64,000 nt of DNA from Gammaproteobacteria bacterium (GTDB lineage: Bacteria; Pseudomonadota; Gammaproteobacteria; GCA-001735895), in assembly GCA_030066085.1 (NCBI GenBank), contig JASJCI010000032.1, positions 86,664 to 150,663 of the forward strand, given 5' to 3'. Shown piece by piece: positions 35,395-45,139 of the stretch (its first letter is position 1; each line of letters begins with the position of its first letter). A model generated the notes under the pieces. It saw only the letters and a list, made by a program, of their open reading frames with translations, was not told the DNA's origin and ran no database searches. Position numbers and translations under genes: made by a program.

Positions 35395-35430
35395 AGCCCG
35401 GGTGGTATGATTATCCCCGGGCTTTTTTTT
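35395..35430 (+). terminator. Intrinsic terminator between phaP and phaA
   Basis: The stem AGCCCGGG (35395-35402) with CCCGGGCT (35416-35423) is followed by a run of T to 35430. It ends 17 bases before the phaA start, so some read-through or a promoter within the hairpin region is needed for phaA expression. Confidence 0.85.
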
Positions 35431-35447
35431 AAGCAGGACATCGAATT

Positions 35448-36626
35448 ATGACCAACGTAGTGATTATTGACGGGGTACGCACCCCGATCGGCTCGTTCGG
35501 CGGAACGCTTGCGGGTACGCCGGCGAGCAAGCTGGGCGCCGTCGTGATCAAGGCCTTGCTGGAGCGTAACAACCTTGCGCCCGACCAGGTCGACGAAGTG
35601 ATCATGGGACAGATTTTAACCGCCGGCACCGGGCAGAACCCGGCGCGCCAGGCAGCGATGGAGGCGGGCCTGCCGCAGGAATGCCCGTCGATGTCGATCA
35701 ACAAGCTGTGCGGCAGCGGCCTCAAGGCGGTCCATCTCGCGGCGCAGGCGATCAAGTGCGGCGACGCCGACATCGTCATCGCCGGCGGCCAGGAAAACAT
35801 GAGCATCGCACCGCACGTGCTGCCGAAGTCGCGTGACGGCCAGCGCATGGGTGACTGGAAACTGGAAGACACGATGCTGAAGGACGGCCTGATGTGCGCC
35901 TTCAACGACTACCACATGGGCGTTACCGCGGAAAACATCGCCAAGAAGTGGGGCTTCAGTCGTGACGACCAGGACGCTTTTGCCGCCGCGTCACAGCAGA
36001 AATGCGAACAGGCGCAGGCGGATAACCTGTTCGCCAACGAAATCGTCGCGGTTGAAGTACCGCAACGCCGGGGTGACCCGGTCGTGTTCGACCGGGACGA
36101 ATACCCGAAGGCGGGTGTCACCGCCGAGGGCCTGGCCAAGCTGCGTCCGGCATTCGATCGCGAGGGCACGGTTACCGCGGGTAACGCGTCGGGCATCAAC
36201 GACGGCGCTGCCGCGGTACTGGTCATGAGCGAAGACAAGGCGAAGGAACTGGGTCTTACGCCGATGGCGACGATCATGTCTTATGCCAGCGCGGGCGTAG
36301 ATCCGGCGATCATGGGTACCGGTCCGATTCCGTCGACCCGCAAGGCCCTTGAAAAGGCGGGCTGGAACGTCGACGACCTCGACCTGATCGAATCCAACGA
36401 GGCTTTTGCTGCACAGTCCATGTCGGTCAATACCGAACTCGAATTCGATACCAGCAAGGTCAACATCAGCGGCGGTGCAATTGCCCTCGGCCACCCGGTC
36501 GGTGCATCCGGCGCGCGCGTGCTGGTCACGCTGTTGCACGGCATGCAGCGCACCGACGCGAAGAAGGGTCTCGCGACCCTGTGTATCGGCGGCGGCCAGG
36601 GTGTTGCGCTGACGGTCGAACGCTAA
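35448..36626 (+). CDS. phaA: Acetyl-CoA acetyltransferase (PHB pathway thiolase)
   Basis: A 392-residue thiolase that condenses two acetyl-CoA to acetoacetyl-CoA. The nucleophilic Cys88 is in '[13 protein letters not shown]', the His in '[17 protein letters not shown]' and the second Cys in '[12 protein letters not shown]'. It is followed 29 bases later by phaB in the usual phaAB order, so the biosynthetic assignment is better supported than for the thiolase at 26610. Confidence 0.93.
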   Translation: MTNVVIIDGVRTPIGSFGGTLAGTPASKLGAVVIKALLERNNLAPDQVDEVIMGQILTAGTGQNPARQAAMEAGLPQECPSMSINKLCGSGLKAVHLAAQAIKCGDADIVIAGGQENMSIAPHVLPKSRDGQRMGDWKLEDTMLKDGLMCAFNDYHMGVTAENIAKKWGFSRDDQDAFAAASQQKCEQAQADNLFANEIVAVEVPQRRGDPVVFDRDEYPKAGVTAEGLAKLRPAFDREGTVTAGNASGINDGAAAVLVMSEDKAKELGLTPMATIMSYASAGVDPAIMGTGPIPSTRKALEKAGWNVDDLDLIESNEAFAAQSMSVNTELEFDTSKVNISGGAIALGHPVGASGARVLVTLLHGMQRTDAKKGLATLCIGGGQGVALTVER

Positions 36627-36655
36627 CAACATAAAACCAGAGTGGAGACGTAATA

Positions 36656-37378
36656 ATGAGTCGAGTTGCATTAGTAACCGGCGGTACTCGCGGTATCGGC
36701 GAGGCGATCAGCGTGGCGTTGAAGGACGCCGGCTACACGGTGGTCGCCAACTACGCCGGCAACGACGAGGCCGCCAAGAAATTCACCCAGGAAACCGGCA
36801 TTGCGACCTACAAGTTCGATGTCAGCGATTACGATGCCTGCCAGTCCACGGTAGCCCAGATCGAAAACGACTTCGGTCCGGTCGAGGTGTTGATCAACAA
36901 TGCCGGCATTACCCGCGACGGCACCATGCACCGCATGAACTTCGAACAGTGGAACGCGGTCATCCAGACCAACCTGACCTCGTGTTTCAACATGTGCCAC
37001 GCGGTATTGAACGGTATGCGTGAGCGCGAGTTCGGACGTATCGTCAACATCGGTTCGGTCAACGGCCAGGCCGGCCAGTACGGCCAGGTCAACTATGCCG
37101 CGGCCAAGTCGGGGATCCACGGCTTCACCAAGGCGCTGGCGCAGGAAGGCGCGGCCAAGGGGATTACCGTCAACGCGATCGCGCCGGGCTACATCGCCAC
37201 CGACATGGTGCGCGCGGTGCCGGAAAACGTGCTCGAAAAGATCATCCAGCGGATCCCGGTGGGCCGGCTCGGCGAGGCGCACGAAATTGCGCGCGGCGTG
37301 CTGTTCCTGGTGTCGGACGACGCCGGCTTCGTTACCGGTTCGACCATGTCGATCAACGGCGGTCAGCATATGTACTAG
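36656..37378 (+). CDS. phaB: Acetoacetyl-CoA reductase
   Basis: A 240-residue SDR that reduces acetoacetyl-CoA to (R)-3-hydroxybutyryl-CoA with NADPH. 'VTGGTRGIGEAIS' binds the cofactor, 'INNAGITRDGTMHRMN' is characteristic of PhaB, and the catalytic Tyr and Lys are in 'VNYAAAKSGIHGF'. GGAG precedes the ATG. A strong terminator follows. Confidence 0.94.
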   Translation: MSRVALVTGGTRGIGEAISVALKDAGYTVVANYAGNDEAAKKFTQETGIATYKFDVSDYDACQSTVAQIENDFGPVEVLINNAGITRDGTMHRMNFEQWNAVIQTNLTSCFNMCHAVLNGMREREFGRIVNIGSVNGQAGQYGQVNYAAAKSGIHGFTKALAQEGAAKGITVNAIAPGYIATDMVRAVPENVLEKIIQRIPVGRLGEAHEIARGVLFLVSDDAGFVTGSTMSINGGQHMY

Positions 37379-37397
37379 GCCGCGAGGCCAATCCCTG

Positions 37398-37426
37398 AAA
37401 GCCGGAACCCCGTTCCGGCTTTTTTT
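37398..37426 (+). terminator. Intrinsic terminator after phaB
   Basis: The stem GCCGGAAC (37401-37408) with GTTCCGGC (37412-37419) is followed by seven T residues. The preceding AAA can extend the stem into the T-run. Confidence 0.9.
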
Positions 37427-37502
37427 CGCCTGCTCCCGGCCTCATCGAGTGCCCCGGTGTTCGCCGAGTCGGATTGCGGGCAGCAATCCGACGAAGCCAG
37501 AC

Positions 37503-37539
37503 GTCATCCCGGAAACGGCGAAGCCGTTATCCGGGATCT
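37503..37539. repeat. Imperfect palindromic intergenic repeat
   Basis: ATCCCGGAAACGGC (37506-37519) pairs with GCCGTT-A-TCCGGGAT (37523-37537) with one bulge. This differs in core from the two REP-like families elsewhere in the window but shares the GTCATCCC opening. The rest of the 270-bp gap 37379-37648 shows no gene. Confidence 0.6.
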
Positions 37540-37648
37540 GCCGACCGTGGCAGGTCCCTCGTTTCCCCGTCGCGTTGTTGTCTGACTCCCGGGTGGCGCA
37601 ATGACGTACTGGTGGTCGGGTACCCGACGTGGTTAAAATGTCCCTGCA

Positions 37649-38422
37649 ATGAACTCACCGAATCCATCTCCCCGGGTGGGGCTGTTCGTGACCTGCCTGG
37701 TGGACCTGTATCGCCCGAACGTCGGCTTTGCCGCGGTCAAGCTGCTCGAGGACGCGGGTTGCCGGGTCGAGGTACCGCGCGCGCAAACCTGCTGCGGTCA
37801 ACCGGCCTACAACAGCGGCGACAACGAACATGCCCGTCAGCTCGCGCTGCAGGTGCTCGAAGCCTTCGAGGATTTCGACTACGTCGTCGGTCCTTCCGGG
37901 TCCTGCCTCGGCATGATCCGCTGTCATTATCCGGACCTGTTTGCCGACGATGCCGGGCTCAAGCCGCGTTTCGACGCGCTGTGCGGCAAAACCCACGAGC
38001 TGATGAGTTTTCTCGTCGACGTGATGCAGGTCGAAACCGTCGACGCCAGCTTCAGCGGGCGGGTGACCTACCACGACTCCTGCTCGAGCCTGCGTGAACA
38101 CGCGGTCAAGGCGCAGCCGCGCCAGCTGCTCGCCAGTGTCGATGGTCTCGAACTGAGCGAACTCGAAGGCACGGACGTTTGCTGCGGTTTTGGCGGTACA
38201 TTTTGCGTCAAGTACCCGGACATCTCCGGGCGCATGGCCGCCGACAAGGTCGCCGCGGTCGAGGCCTCCGGCGCCGACACGCTGCTGGCCGGCGACCTCG
38301 GTTGCCTACTCAACCTGGCCGGCAAGCTGCGGCGCGAGGGTAAATCCCAGCGCGTGTATCACGTCGCCGAAGTGCTCGCCGGCATGACCGATATCAAGTC
38401 GATTGGCGAGGGAGAACGCTGA
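37649..38422 (+). CDS. lutA: L-lactate utilisation protein LutA (Fe-S oxidoreductase, LldE-like)
   Basis: A 257-residue protein with two cysteine-rich CCG domains: 'TCCGQPAYNSGDNEHA' near residue 50 and 'DVCCGFGGTFCVKYPDISG' near residue 180. These are the LutA/LldE hallmarks. With LutB and LutC it forms the iron-sulfur enzyme complex that oxidises L-lactate to pyruvate. Its stop codon overlaps the lutB start by one base. Confidence 0.93.
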   Translation: MNSPNPSPRVGLFVTCLVDLYRPNVGFAAVKLLEDAGCRVEVPRAQTCCGQPAYNSGDNEHARQLALQVLEAFEDFDYVVGPSGSCLGMIRCHYPDLFADDAGLKPRFDALCGKTHELMSFLVDVMQVETVDASFSGRVTYHDSCSSLREHAVKAQPRQLLASVDGLELSELEGTDVCCGFGGTFCVKYPDISGRMAADKVAAVEASGADTLLAGDLGCLLNLAGKLRREGKSQRVYHVAEVLAGMTDIKSIGEGER

Positions 38423-39846
38423 TGCAGCCGAATTCGCAACACTTCAAGGCCAACGCGACGGCGGCGCTGCATCAACCGAACCTGCAGGCGGCGCTGAAGC
38501 AGCTCGAACTCGGATTCGTCGCCGGTCGCGCGCGCTGTTACGAGGGCCTGCCCGAATTCGAAGCGCTGCGCGAGCGCGCCGAATCGGTGCTCAATCATAC
38601 CCTGGAAAATCTCGACGCCTACCTGCTCGAGTACGAGGCACGCGTAGTCGAGGCCGGCGGCCAGGTGCACTGGGCGAGTACGCCGCAAGAGGCGCGCGAG
38701 ATCGTGCTCCGGATCTGCCGCGACGCCGACGCCAGATCGGTCATTCGCGGCAAGTCGATGATCGGCGAGGAAATCGGCATCAACGACGCGCTCGAGGGTG
38801 CCGGCTTCGAGGTCACCGAGTCGGATCTCGGCGAGTACATCCTGCAGCTGGGCAAGGAACCGCCGAGTCATATCGTCGCGCCGGCGATTCACAAGACCAA
38901 GGACGAGATCTCGGACCTGTTTTTCGATCATCACCAGGCGCTCGGATTCAGCGAAAGGCTGACCGATCGCAGCGCGCTGGTGGCCGAGGCGCGCCAGGTG
39001 CTGCGCACCAGGTTTCTCGACGCCGACGTGGGCATGACCGGCGCCAATTTCCTGATCGCCGAAACCGGCAGCAACGTCATCGTCACCAACGAGGGCAACG
39101 GCGATCTCAGCTGCACGCTGCCGCGGGTGCAGATCGTCACCGCCGCGATCGACAAGGTGGTACCGACGCTGGAAGACGCGTCGATGCTGCTGCGCCTGCT
39201 CGCGCGCAGCGCCACCGGCCAGGAAATTACCGCCTACACCACTTTCAGCACCGGCCCGCGGCGCGAACCCGATGCCGACGGCCCGCGCGAGTACCATGTC
39301 GTTTTGATCGACAACCAGCGCAGCGAAATGCTGGGATCCGAGCTACGGCCGATGCTGCGCTGTATCCGCTGCGGCGCCTGCATGAACCACTGCCCGGTAT
39401 ACGGGCGCGTCGGTGGACATAGCTACGGCTGGGTCTACCCGGGACCGATGGGCTCGGTACTGACCCCGGTCATGGTCGGACTCGACGAGGCCGGGCACCT
39501 GCCTAACGCCTGTACCCTGAACGGACGCTGCGAGACCGTGTGCCCGGTCAGGATCCCGCTGCCCGATTTGCTGCGCGGTTTGCGCGCCCGCCAGCACCAG
39601 CAGCGGCTGAATTCCGCCAGCGCGCGCTGGGCGCTCGGTGCCTGGGCCTGGGTCGCGCGGCGTCCGCGGCTGTACCAGTTCCTGACCGGCATGGCGATGC
39701 CGATCATGGCGCGCCTCGGCCGTAAAAGCGGTCGCTTCAGCAGGATGCCGCTGGCCGGCGGCTGGACCCGGGTACGCGATTTGCCGGCACCGCAGGGTTC
39801 GACCTTCCAGGCGCAGTGGCAAAAACGAGGGCGTAACGGTTCGTGA
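38422..39846 (+). CDS. lutB: L-lactate utilisation iron-sulfur protein LutB (LldF-like)
   Basis: A 474-residue protein with an N-terminal LutB domain ('VIRGKSMIGEEIGINDALEG', 'MTGANFLIAETGSNVIVTNE') and two ferredoxin-like cysteine motifs, 'CIRCGACMNHCPVYG' and 'CTLNGRCETVCPVRIPLPDL', which bind [4Fe-4S] clusters. Length and order are typical. It overlaps lutC by four bases (GTGA). Confidence 0.94.
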   Translation: MQPNSQHFKANATAALHQPNLQAALKQLELGFVAGRARCYEGLPEFEALRERAESVLNHTLENLDAYLLEYEARVVEAGGQVHWASTPQEAREIVLRICRDADARSVIRGKSMIGEEIGINDALEGAGFEVTESDLGEYILQLGKEPPSHIVAPAIHKTKDEISDLFFDHHQALGFSERLTDRSALVAEARQVLRTRFLDADVGMTGANFLIAETGSNVIVTNEGNGDLSCTLPRVQIVTAAIDKVVPTLEDASMLLRLLARSATGQEITAYTTFSTGPRREPDADGPREYHVVLIDNQRSEMLGSELRPMLRCIRCGACMNHCPVYGRVGGHSYGWVYPGPMGSVLTPVMVGLDEAGHLPNACTLNGRCETVCPVRIPLPDLLRGLRARQHQQRLNSASARWALGAWAWVARRPRLYQFLTGMAMPIMARLGRKSGRFSRMPLAGGWTRVRDLPAPQGSTFQAQWQKRGRNGS

Positions 39847-40484
39847 GCAGCGCGAAGGAACAGGTCCTGGCACGGATCCGGGCCGCCAACGGCGGTGCCG
39901 CGGATCCCGCGATCGCGCGCGCGCGCATCGAGGCGCACGCACGCCAGATCGAACCGGCATTCGACGACGATCTCGCCGACAGGTTCCTGGCCAAACTGGA
40001 GGCCGCGGCAGCCACCGTGGCGCGTGTATCCGCCGAGGACAGGGTAGTTACTGAAATCGAGGCTTATCTCGAGCGCAACGGGCTCGATCAAAAAATCGTT
40101 GCCGGTGACGAGGCCGTGCTGCGCCAGCTCGACTGGCCGCCCGGCTTCACGGTGGAACAGCGCGTGCCGCGCGGTGACGACGTCATCGGCCTGACCTCGG
40201 CGCTGTGCGGGATTGCCGAAACCGGCACGCTGATGCTGACCTCGGCCGCGGGACGCCCGACCAGCCTCAACTTTTTGCCGGACTACCACGTCGTCGTGTT
40301 ACGTCGCGCGCAGCTGGTGGCGCGCATGGAAGATGCCTGGGATAAACTGCGCGCCGAACCCGGCGCGATGCCGCGCACGGTCAATTTCATTTCCGGCCCG
40401 TCGAAGACCGCCGACGTCGAGCAAACCGTCGAGTACGGTGCGCACGGGCCGCGCTGCCTGCATGTCGTCCTGATCGACGGCTGA
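39843..40484 (+). CDS. lutC: L-lactate utilisation protein LutC (LldG-like)
   Basis: A 213-residue protein from a GTG start overlapping the lutB stop. It has the LUD-domain pattern 'LCGIAETGTLMLTSAAGRP' and the C-terminal 'ISGPSKTADVEQTVEYGAHG'. It completes lutABC. No lactate permease or regulator gene is adjacent. Confidence 0.92.
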   Translation: MSSAKEQVLARIRAANGGAADPAIARARIEAHARQIEPAFDDDLADRFLAKLEAAAATVARVSAEDRVVTEIEAYLERNGLDQKIVAGDEAVLRQLDWPPGFTVEQRVPRGDDVIGLTSALCGIAETGTLMLTSAAGRPTSLNFLPDYHVVVLRRAQLVARMEDAWDKLRAEPGAMPRTVNFISGPSKTADVEQTVEYGAHGPRCLHVVLIDG

Positions 40485-40496
40485 CAAGCAGCGGCG

Positions 40497-41516
40497 TCAG
40501 TTCAGTTTCAGCCGCAGCAGTCGCGCCGGTGTCGTTACGTACAGAAATTCAAAGCGCTGATCGAAGGCCAGGTTGGTGACCTGTCCGAGTGCCAGCTTGC
40601 CGAGCAGGGTGCCGTCGGCTGCCAGGATGCCGATGCCGTTGGCCATGGACGTGAACAGCAAGCCGCCGCGGTGCATGGCCATGCCGTCGATCGCACCCGG
40701 TCCGTCAGCGTGCAGGTCGCGCGCGGCGAAAAACGGCCGCCGGCTCTCGACCCGGCCCTGCTGGTCGAGTTCGAGCGCGATTATTCCGGCAAAACCCTCG
40801 CCGGAATTGCCGACGTAAAGCAAGCGCTCGTCGGGCGACAGCGCGATGCCGTTGGGCTTGTCGAGATCGGTGATTACGGCGTGCAGGCGACCGTCGGGAT
40901 CCAGGCGAAACACGCCGAAGTAACCCAGCTCGATATCGGGGCTGTTCTCGAATCCCGCCAGGCCATAGGGCGGATCGGTAAAGAACACGCTGCCCGATCG
41001 GTGAATCACGAGATCGTTGGGACTGTTGAGCTTTTTACCGTCGAGCCTGTCCGCCAGGATATCGAAACGGGGCTCGGGACGGTCGAGCGCTACTGCCAGG
41101 CGAGCCAGCACCCGGTTGCCCTGTTGCGCCAGGTACAGCCGGTTCGAGCTGTCCAGCGCGAGGCCGTTGGCGCCGCGCCAGGGTGTCGCCGGTTGCCCGT
41201 CGCCGTGCCCGGACGGTTCGAGGTAAACCGAGAGGCCGTCGCGCTCGTGCCAGCGGTAGATGCGATCCGCGGCCACGTCGGAAAACAGCAGCGACTCGAG
41301 TGCCGCTACCCAGACCGGCCCCTCGGCCCACTGCAGGCCATCGGCGAGTAACTCGAGCTCGGGCTGGCGCGCGATGAAATCGTGCCAGCGCGCATCGTAA
41401 ACCTCGACTTCCGGCGAAATCGTCGCCGCTGGCGGCGCGGCGCCGGCGGGACTAATCCACGCCAGCAGCAGTGCCAGGACGAGACCGATCGCTGCGCTGC
41501 GGCGCGCTTCAGTCAC
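40497..41516 (-). CDS. SMP-30/gluconolactonase/LRE family protein, exported
   Basis: A 339-residue six-bladed propeller protein. The start is placed at the GTG 41516, which gives a signal peptide ('SAAIGLVLALLLAWISPAGA'). Family segments are 'WAEGPVWVAALESLLFSDV', 'NSPNDLVIHRSGSVFFTDPP' and 'KPNGIALSPDERLLYVGNS', which contain the metal-binding Glu and Asn/Asp residues. It may act as a periplasmic lactonase. It overlaps the upstream thioesterase gene by eight bases and converges on lutC. The substrate is not determined. Confidence 0.82.
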   Translation of the reverse strand: MTEARRSAAIGLVLALLLAWISPAGAAPPAATISPEVEVYDARWHDFIARQPELELLADGLQWAEGPVWVAALESLLFSDVAADRIYRWHERDGLSVYLEPSGHGDGQPATPWRGANGLALDSSNRLYLAQQGNRVLARLAVALDRPEPRFDILADRLDGKKLNSPNDLVIHRSGSVFFTDPPYGLAGFENSPDIELGYFGVFRLDPDGRLHAVITDLDKPNGIALSPDERLLYVGNSGEGFAGIIALELDQQGRVESRRPFFAARDLHADGPGAIDGMAMHRGGLLFTSMANGIGILAADGTLLGKLALGQVTNLAFDQRFEFLYVTTPARLLRLKLN

Positions 41517-41922
41517 TCGGCGGAATCGAGTAGGTGCCGGTGGCATGGGCGACGATTTCGTCCTCGCTGTAGATCGATACTTCGACCACCGCGAGGCGTT
41601 TACCGAGCTTGATGATCCTGCCGCGCGCGCGCAGGTCGGTCTGGCTCGGCTTGCGCAGGAAGTTGATGTTGAAGCTGGTGGTGACCGCGAGCTTGATCTC
41701 ACCGAGCATGCTGAGCACCACGGCGAACATGCAGACGTCGGCCAGCATCATCATGAAAGGACCGGCGATGGTGCCGCCCGGGCGCAGCGAATGATCGCTG
41801 TAGGGCAGCACCAGAACCGCCTCACCCTCGTCGATGGATTCCAGGTAGATCCCCGTATCCGCGGCTGATGGCAGCTCCACGCGCAGGATGGAGTTGAACT
41901 GTTCGATGTCGACCTTGCTCAT
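41509..41922 (-). CDS. PaaI family hotdog thioesterase
   Basis: A 137-residue single-hotdog protein starting 'MSKVDIEQFNSILRVELPSA'. The helix region 'LRPGGTIAGPFMMMLADVCM' contains the usual HGG-like catalytic area with Asp in 'LADV', and 'TTSFNINFLRKPSQTDLRAR' is typical. It probably hydrolyses an acyl-CoA. It overlaps the lactonase-like gene, so the two form an operon, divergent from the GH17 lipoprotein gene. Confidence 0.82.
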   Translation of the reverse strand: MSKVDIEQFNSILRVELPSAADTGIYLESIDEGEAVLVLPYSDHSLRPGGTIAGPFMMMLADVCMFAVVLSMLGEIKLAVTTSFNINFLRKPSQTDLRARGRIIKLGKRLAVVEVSIYSEDEIVAHATGTYSIPPSD

Positions 41923-42087
41923 TACGCGGCGTATTTTAGCCGATTGCCGGTGAATGTCTCGACCCTGTTGTCTGCTTCGTCGCCCGGGAAGAAATCGTCC
42001 CGCTTTTTGCGTCGCTTTTCGCGATGTGATATGAAACGGCTTCGGCGCGGCAGCAGCCCGTCGAAACCCGATCGCAAGGAGAAGTGT

Positions 42088-43080
42088 ATGAGATTGTTTA
42101 GCCGTTGCCTGCTGGTATGCCTGCTGGGGATGCTGGCTGCCTGCAGTTCGATGCCGTCCGCCGAGTCGAGCGGTTCGCTCGAAAAACGCCAGTTCGAGCC
42201 GATGCTCGACGGCCGCTGGATCGGCAACGGTATGTCCTACGGCGCCTATCGCGACGGCGAGGCGCCGGGAGACCTGACCTCGAAAGCCGACATCCTCGAG
42301 GACCTGCGGATCCTGCAGCAGCGCTGGAACCTGATTCGCCTGTACGGCGCGGACCAGCAATCGCGCAATATCCTCGAGGTGATCCGCGACAACGACCTGC
42401 CGATCCGCGTGATGCAGGGTGCCTGGCTGGACGCGAACAAGCCCGAGGCGGAAAACCGCGCGCAGATCGACGAAGTGATCCGGCTGGCCAACGACTTTGC
42501 CGAAATCGTCATCGCGGTCAACGTCGGCAACGAGATTTTCGTCGACTGGTCGTACCACCGTATCGACGATATGGACAAGGTCATCGGCTGGATTCGCGAA
42601 GTGCGGGCGAACGTGCGGCAGCCCGTCACGGTCAACGATGACTACAACTTCTGGAACAAGCCGCGCGCGCAACGTGTCGCCGACGAGGTCGACTTCATCG
42701 GCCTGCACGCCTACGCGTTCTGGAACAACAAGACGCTCGACGTGGCGATGGCCTGGACCGAGGAAATCTATCGCGATATCCAGCAGCGTTATCCCGATCA
42801 CGTCATTGCCTACTGCGAGACCGGCTGGCCGACCAGCCGGGTCTACGGCGACGGCAGCTACGAGGGCGGCCTGATCGGCAAGGCCGGCGAGGCCGAGCAG
42901 AAAATCTTCTTCGAGCAGTACGATGCCTGGGTCGAGCAAAACCGGGTCATATCACTCTACTTCGAAGCCTTCGACGAGCAGTGGAAGGGCGGCTTCGACG
43001 GCGAAAACCCGCTGGACAAGGCGGAGAAACACTGGGGCCTGTACGACTCGCAGCGCCGTCCCAAGCAGGTCCTGCAGTAA
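42088..43080 (+). CDS. Glycoside hydrolase family 17-like lipoprotein
   Basis: A 330-residue protein from the ATG preceded by AAGGAG. The signal peptide ends in the lipobox 'LAAC' (Cys19), so it is a lipoprotein. The GH17 catalytic residues are visible: acid/base Glu149 in 'NVGNEIFVDW' and nucleophile Glu244 in 'YCETGWPTS'. The family acts on beta-1,3-glucans as endoglucanase or glucanosyltransferase. It is a stand-alone gene, 11 kb from the two cytoplasmic GH17 genes, but probably part of the same laminarin-using physiology. The eukaryotic-type 'ETGWP' motif is well kept. Confidence 0.85.
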   Translation: MRLFSRCLLVCLLGMLAACSSMPSAESSGSLEKRQFEPMLDGRWIGNGMSYGAYRDGEAPGDLTSKADILEDLRILQQRWNLIRLYGADQQSRNILEVIRDNDLPIRVMQGAWLDANKPEAENRAQIDEVIRLANDFAEIVIAVNVGNEIFVDWSYHRIDDMDKVIGWIREVRANVRQPVTVNDDYNFWNKPRAQRVADEVDFIGLHAYAFWNNKTLDVAMAWTEEIYRDIQQRYPDHVIAYCETGWPTSRVYGDGSYEGGLIGKAGEAEQKIFFEQYDAWVEQNRVISLYFEAFDEQWKGGFDGENPLDKAEKHWGLYDSQRRPKQVLQ

Positions 43081-43105
43081 GCCTGCGCCCGCCGCGCCCG
43101 CGCGC

Positions 43106-44317
43106 TCAGGCGTTGTCCGCGGCGACGGCTTCGCGCAGTTCGCGCAACAGGTCGGGGTAGGCCGCGTTGACGCGGCTCCAGTTGGGGATGAACGGGGTCT
43201 CCATCGGGTTGTCGAGAAATACCTGCCCGGCATCGACGATGTTGGCCGCGAACAGTTCGACCGCTTCTTCCTCGGCATGCCGGTCGACGTGCAGCCCGTT
43301 CATCAGCGCGTCGTTGTAGTACATCTCGATCAGGTCCAGCGCGGTACGGTAATAGGTGGCCTTGAGCGTGCGAAAGGTTTCGCTGGAAAATACCACGCCG
43401 TCGGTGGCGAGCTTGCGGTAGAGCGCCTTGGCGATGTCCACCGACATGCGCGACAGGCCGCGCGACGCGTCTTCCGGCGACAGCGGCTGGTGCTTGTGGT
43501 CGTAGTGGTCGGCAATGTCCACCTGGCACACCGCGTGGTTGCTGAGATTGCGCCAGACTTCCGATAACACGCCGATCTCGAGGCCCCAGTCGGACGGGAT
43601 CCGGATCGTCGGCAGGATCGCGGTGCGCATCGCGAACTCGCCGGCCAGCGGGTAGCGAAAAGCCTGCAGGTAGTCGAGGTAATCCTGCGGGCCGCAGACC
43701 TTCTGCAGCGCGCGCAGCAGCGGCGAAATCAGCAGGCGCGACACGCGGCCGTTGAGTTTGCCCTCGGCGATGCGTGCGTAGTAGCCCTTGCAGAACAGGT
43801 AGGGCAATGCCGGGTTGGCGACCGGGTAGAGCAGGCGCGCCAGCATTTCGCGCGAGTAGGTCAGGATGTCGCAGTCGTGCAGCGCGACCACGTCCGAATT
43901 CTGGCTCGCGAGGGCAAAACCGATGCAGTACCAGACGTTGCGACCCTTGCCGGGCTCGGCCGGCGCGAGGCCGGCGGCGGCCAGCGCGGCGTCGATTTCG
44001 CGCAGGCGCGGGCCGTCGTTCCAGAGGATGTCGTGCGCCTGCGGCAGGCGCGAAAAGTACTCCCGCGCGTGCGCGAACTGGTCGGCGTCGGCACGATCGA
44101 GGCCGATCACGATGTGATTGATGTAGTCCACCCCGGCCAGCGTGTCGACGATGTTGGCGAGCGCCGGGCCTTCGAGCTCGGAGTACAGCGACGGCAGGAT
44201 CAGCGTGATCTTGCGCGTGCCGGCGAAGCTGGCCAGCTGGCGTTCGATCTCCGCCACCGGCGGCCGCGTCAGGTTGTGCAGCGTCGCGACGCTGCCGTGC
44301 TGGTGAAAATCAGCCAT
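43106..44317 (-). CDS. gpgS: Glucosyl-3-phosphoglycerate synthase-like glycosyltransferase
   Basis: A 403-residue GT-A fold glycosyltransferase, ATG at 44317 after AGGAG. 'KITLILPSLYSELEGPALAN' begins the nucleotide-sugar domain and the metal-binding DxD is in 'VVALHDCDILTY'. 'IPSDWGLEIGVLSEVWRN' is typical of GT81 GpgS enzymes. It would make glucosyl-3-phosphoglycerate from NDP-glucose and 3-phosphoglycerate. Neighbours support this: a MpgP/GpgP-type phosphatase overlaps its start, and a GH13 phosphorylase precedes that. Mannosyl-3-phosphoglycerate synthesis is the main alternative. Confidence 0.78.
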   Translation of the reverse strand: MADFHQHGSVATLHNLTRPPVAEIERQLASFAGTRKITLILPSLYSELEGPALANIVDTLAGVDYINHIVIGLDRADADQFAHAREYFSRLPQAHDILWNDGPRLREIDAALAAAGLAPAEPGKGRNVWYCIGFALASQNSDVVALHDCDILTYSREMLARLLYPVANPALPYLFCKGYYARIAEGKLNGRVSRLLISPLLRALQKVCGPQDYLDYLQAFRYPLAGEFAMRTAILPTIRIPSDWGLEIGVLSEVWRNLSNHAVCQVDIADHYDHKHQPLSPEDASRGLSRMSVDIAKALYRKLATDGVVFSSETFRTLKATYYRTALDLIEMYYNDALMNGLHVDRHAEEEAVELFAANIVDAGQVFLDNPMETPFIPNWSRVNAAYPDLLRELREAVAADNA

Positions 44318-45134
44318 GATTACTCCTGCCCGGCCGGGCGGCCGCGGCATCGATGGATAACAACAGGGATTCGGCCCAGCCCGCCGGGCCGGGCCGTTGG
44401 GCACGCCGGATGTGACCGGTTTGCTCCTCGGCCAGCGGCGGTATGCCGTCGTGCGCCGGGTTCGGCACGATGATGCCGACATCGGCCGCGCGCAGCATCG
44501 CAATGTCGTTGGGGGCATCGCCGAGCGCGATGCAAAGGGCGTCTTCGCCGTGCCGGGCGCGGTGGCGGCGCAGCAAGTCGAGCATACGATCGACCTTGTC
44601 GGCCTCGAAGCCGAGCGTCAGGAAGCGCCCGCCGCGTTGCGCGCGGACCCCGCGCCGCGCGAGTTCGGCGGTAAAACTTGCGAGCGTCTCGCTGTCGCCG
44701 TACCAGCGCCCGGGTTCGCTGTAGTCGCGCTGTGCGGCGCGCCCGGCAGCGTCGATATCGAGACCGGTTGCGCGCGCCAGGGTATCGAGCGACCAGTCGC
44801 TGAAGCCGGAAAAATGGATCCGCAGATCGGTCGGCAGTTCCTGCAGTGCACGCAGCAGTCGTTCGCGCTGTGCTGCCGGTTCGGCGCGCTCGGCGTGCGC
44901 CGGCAGCAGGCCCGCGCCGTTTTCGACGATCGCCGCGCAGTGGGCAAAGCCGAGTTCGGCGCGCAGCGGCGCGATCTCGGCCGCGGTTTTGCTCGAGCAC
45001 AGTACCAGCGGGATCTTACGTCGACGCAGTAACTCGAGCGCCTGCTCGGCGCCCGCGACGCCGTAATCCTCGTGGTCGAGCAGGGTGCCGTCGAGGTCGG
45101 TGAACACGATCGGCAGGGTCGTCGATGCGGACAT
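44310..45134 (-). CDS. gpgP: Mannosyl/glucosyl-3-phosphoglycerate phosphatase (HAD-IIB)
   Basis: A 274-residue HAD phosphatase. Motif I is 'VFTDLDGTLLDHEDYG', motif II 'LVLCSSKTAAEI', and motif IV 'CIALGDAPNDIAMLRAADVG'. The 'DLDGTLLDHEDY' context is that of mannosyl-3-phosphoglycerate phosphatases, which also act on the glucosyl compound. It would release glucosylglycerate, an osmolyte. It starts five bases after the phosphorylase stop and overlaps gpgS by eight bases. Confidence 0.85.
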   Translation of the reverse strand: MSASTTLPIVFTDLDGTLLDHEDYGVAGAEQALELLRRRKIPLVLCSSKTAAEIAPLRAELGFAHCAAIVENGAGLLPAHAERAEPAAQRERLLRALQELPTDLRIHFSGFSDWSLDTLARATGLDIDAAGRAAQRDYSEPGRWYGDSETLASFTAELARRGVRAQRGGRFLTLGFEADKVDRMLDLLRRHRARHGEDALCIALGDAPNDIAMLRAADVGIIVPNPAHDGIPPLAEEQTGHIRRAQRPGPAGWAESLLLSIDAAAARPGRSNHG

Positions 45135-45139
45135 CGAAC

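Noticed and set aside
35395..35430. phaP, phaA and phaB as a single uninterrupted operon
   Set aside because: A strong intrinsic terminator separates phaP from phaA, so phaP is probably mainly transcribed alone.
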